16,367 nucleotides of DNA, from NCBI GenBank assembly GCA_958430865.1, contig CAUDNR010000883.1, forward strand, positions 4,239 through 20,605, given 5' to 3'. Under the pieces are notes generated by a model. The model ran no database searches and was not told where the DNA came from. It saw only the letters and a program-made list of their open reading frames with translations. Below, one piece after another: positions 15,958 to 16,367 of this stretch. This DNA is from Entrophospora sp. SA101 (Eukaryota > Glomeromycota > Glomeromycetes > Entrophosporales > Entrophosporaceae). Within the stretch, counting starts at the first letter, position 1. Each line of letters starts with the position of its first letter. The position numbers and the translations under genes were made by a program.

Positions 15958-16367
15958 TTAATAATTACCATTATTATTACCAATAATTGTTACTTTATTG
16001 GAATTCACAGGTTGGGGAAGGTTTGTAAAATTTAATAATCTGCTAGTATAAACAGCATTTGGATGAATTACTGTGGTAATGGTTGAAGGATCAAATTTTA
16101 TTTCATCCATTTTCTCAAATTCTTTTCTAATTGATTCATCTATTCTCACACTCCAATCATAAATAATCTTTACAATTTCTTTAGCAGTTGGACGTTTATC
16201 TGGATTAGCATCCATGCATTTGGATGCTAGTTCAATATAGAATTTTGGTGTATTGTTTGAGAATCCAGGTCTTGCACCTTTACATATATTCATTGCAAGA
16301 TATTCATCATGTGCCAAATTATTAAATGGTTGTTGGCCAGTTGATACTACAGACATCAGAACTCCAA
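15958..16367 (-). CDS. Protein kinase C-lobe, TKL-like family, 5' truncated by window edge
   Basis: The frame enters at the window edge as GVLMSVVSTGQQPFNNLAHD and ends at TAA 15958-15960. The segment matches kinase subdomains X and XI: a helix with STGQQPF, AMNICKGARPGFSNNTP, the FYIELASKCMDANPDKRP block with the conserved Arg of KRP, then TAKEIVKIIYDW. A tail of about 55 residues ends in an Asn-rich stretch (NNNGNY). This pattern is typical of the expanded fungal TKL kinases of Glomeromycotina. The usual CWDADP is CMDANP here. The ATP-binding and catalytic loops lie outside the window, so activity cannot be judged. The Trp codon is TGG. Confidence 0.85.
   Translation of the reverse strand, partial: GVLMSVVSTGQQPFNNLAHDEYLAMNICKGARPGFSNNTPKFYIELASKCMDANPDKRPTAKEIVKIIYDWSVRIDESIRKEFEKMDEIKFDPSTITTVIHPNAVYTSRLLNFTNLPQPVNSNKVTIIGNNNGNY

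Noticed and set aside
1..16367. tRNA or rRNA genes
   Set aside because: No convincing B-box or cloverleaf and no rRNA core motifs were seen on either strand by eye.

Overview
The window looks like nuclear DNA of an arbuscular mycorrhizal fungus (Glomeromycotina, Rhizophagus-like). It is very AT-rich and full of short GT-AG introns of about 60 to 130 nt. It also carries pieces of gene families that are greatly expanded in these fungi: a TKL-type kinase tail, a kinase N-terminal 'WTSGN' exon, an SPWG-type two-span membrane protein, and a repetitive 'PRTDLCDTC' family. Organism and family names come from recognition by eye, not from a search.

Layout, left to right. At 1-716 (minus) is a partial gene of a repetitive family, open throughout except for four TGA codons. 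At 1723-2064 (minus) is a short ORF broken only by one TGA. At 3199-4415 (plus) is a seven-exon divergent histone H3 gene (possibly cenH3-like) with an Asn/Asp-rich N-terminal tail, two ACGCGT boxes upstream and an in-frame TAA in the histone fold. A 100-bp foldback sits at 4655-4754. A decayed second copy of the first family lies at 5135-5238. The region 5239-7786 is mostly noncoding, with two weak exon candidates, two MITE-like elements and a 66-bp tandem duplication.

At 7787-10813 (minus) is an eight-exon membrane-protein gene. It carries an intact-looking 1,291-bp Tc1/mariner element (8268-9558, transposase on plus, DD34E) inserted in antisense at the TA of a predicted 5' splice site. A 130-bp MITE lies 73 bp upstream of its ATG. 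From 11016 to 13900 the sequence is mainly noncoding, with a degenerate Tc1 relic and a MITE. From 13763 to 15440 there are inverted copies of one MITE family, a kinase N-terminal fragment and a roughly 0.9-kb minisatellite whose unit resembles MITE sequence. The window ends inside a kinase gene (15958-16367, minus).

No operon or pathway links these genes. The strongest signals are (1) in-frame stops in three ORFs that are all TGA, consistent with UGA read as Trp or with transfer from a code-4 endobacterium, though TGG Trp codons nearby argue for caution; (2) a transposon that splits a donor splice site and recreates one at its far end; and (3) the unusual histone H3 gene. All exon models were built by hand from splice motifs and phase and need transcript support.
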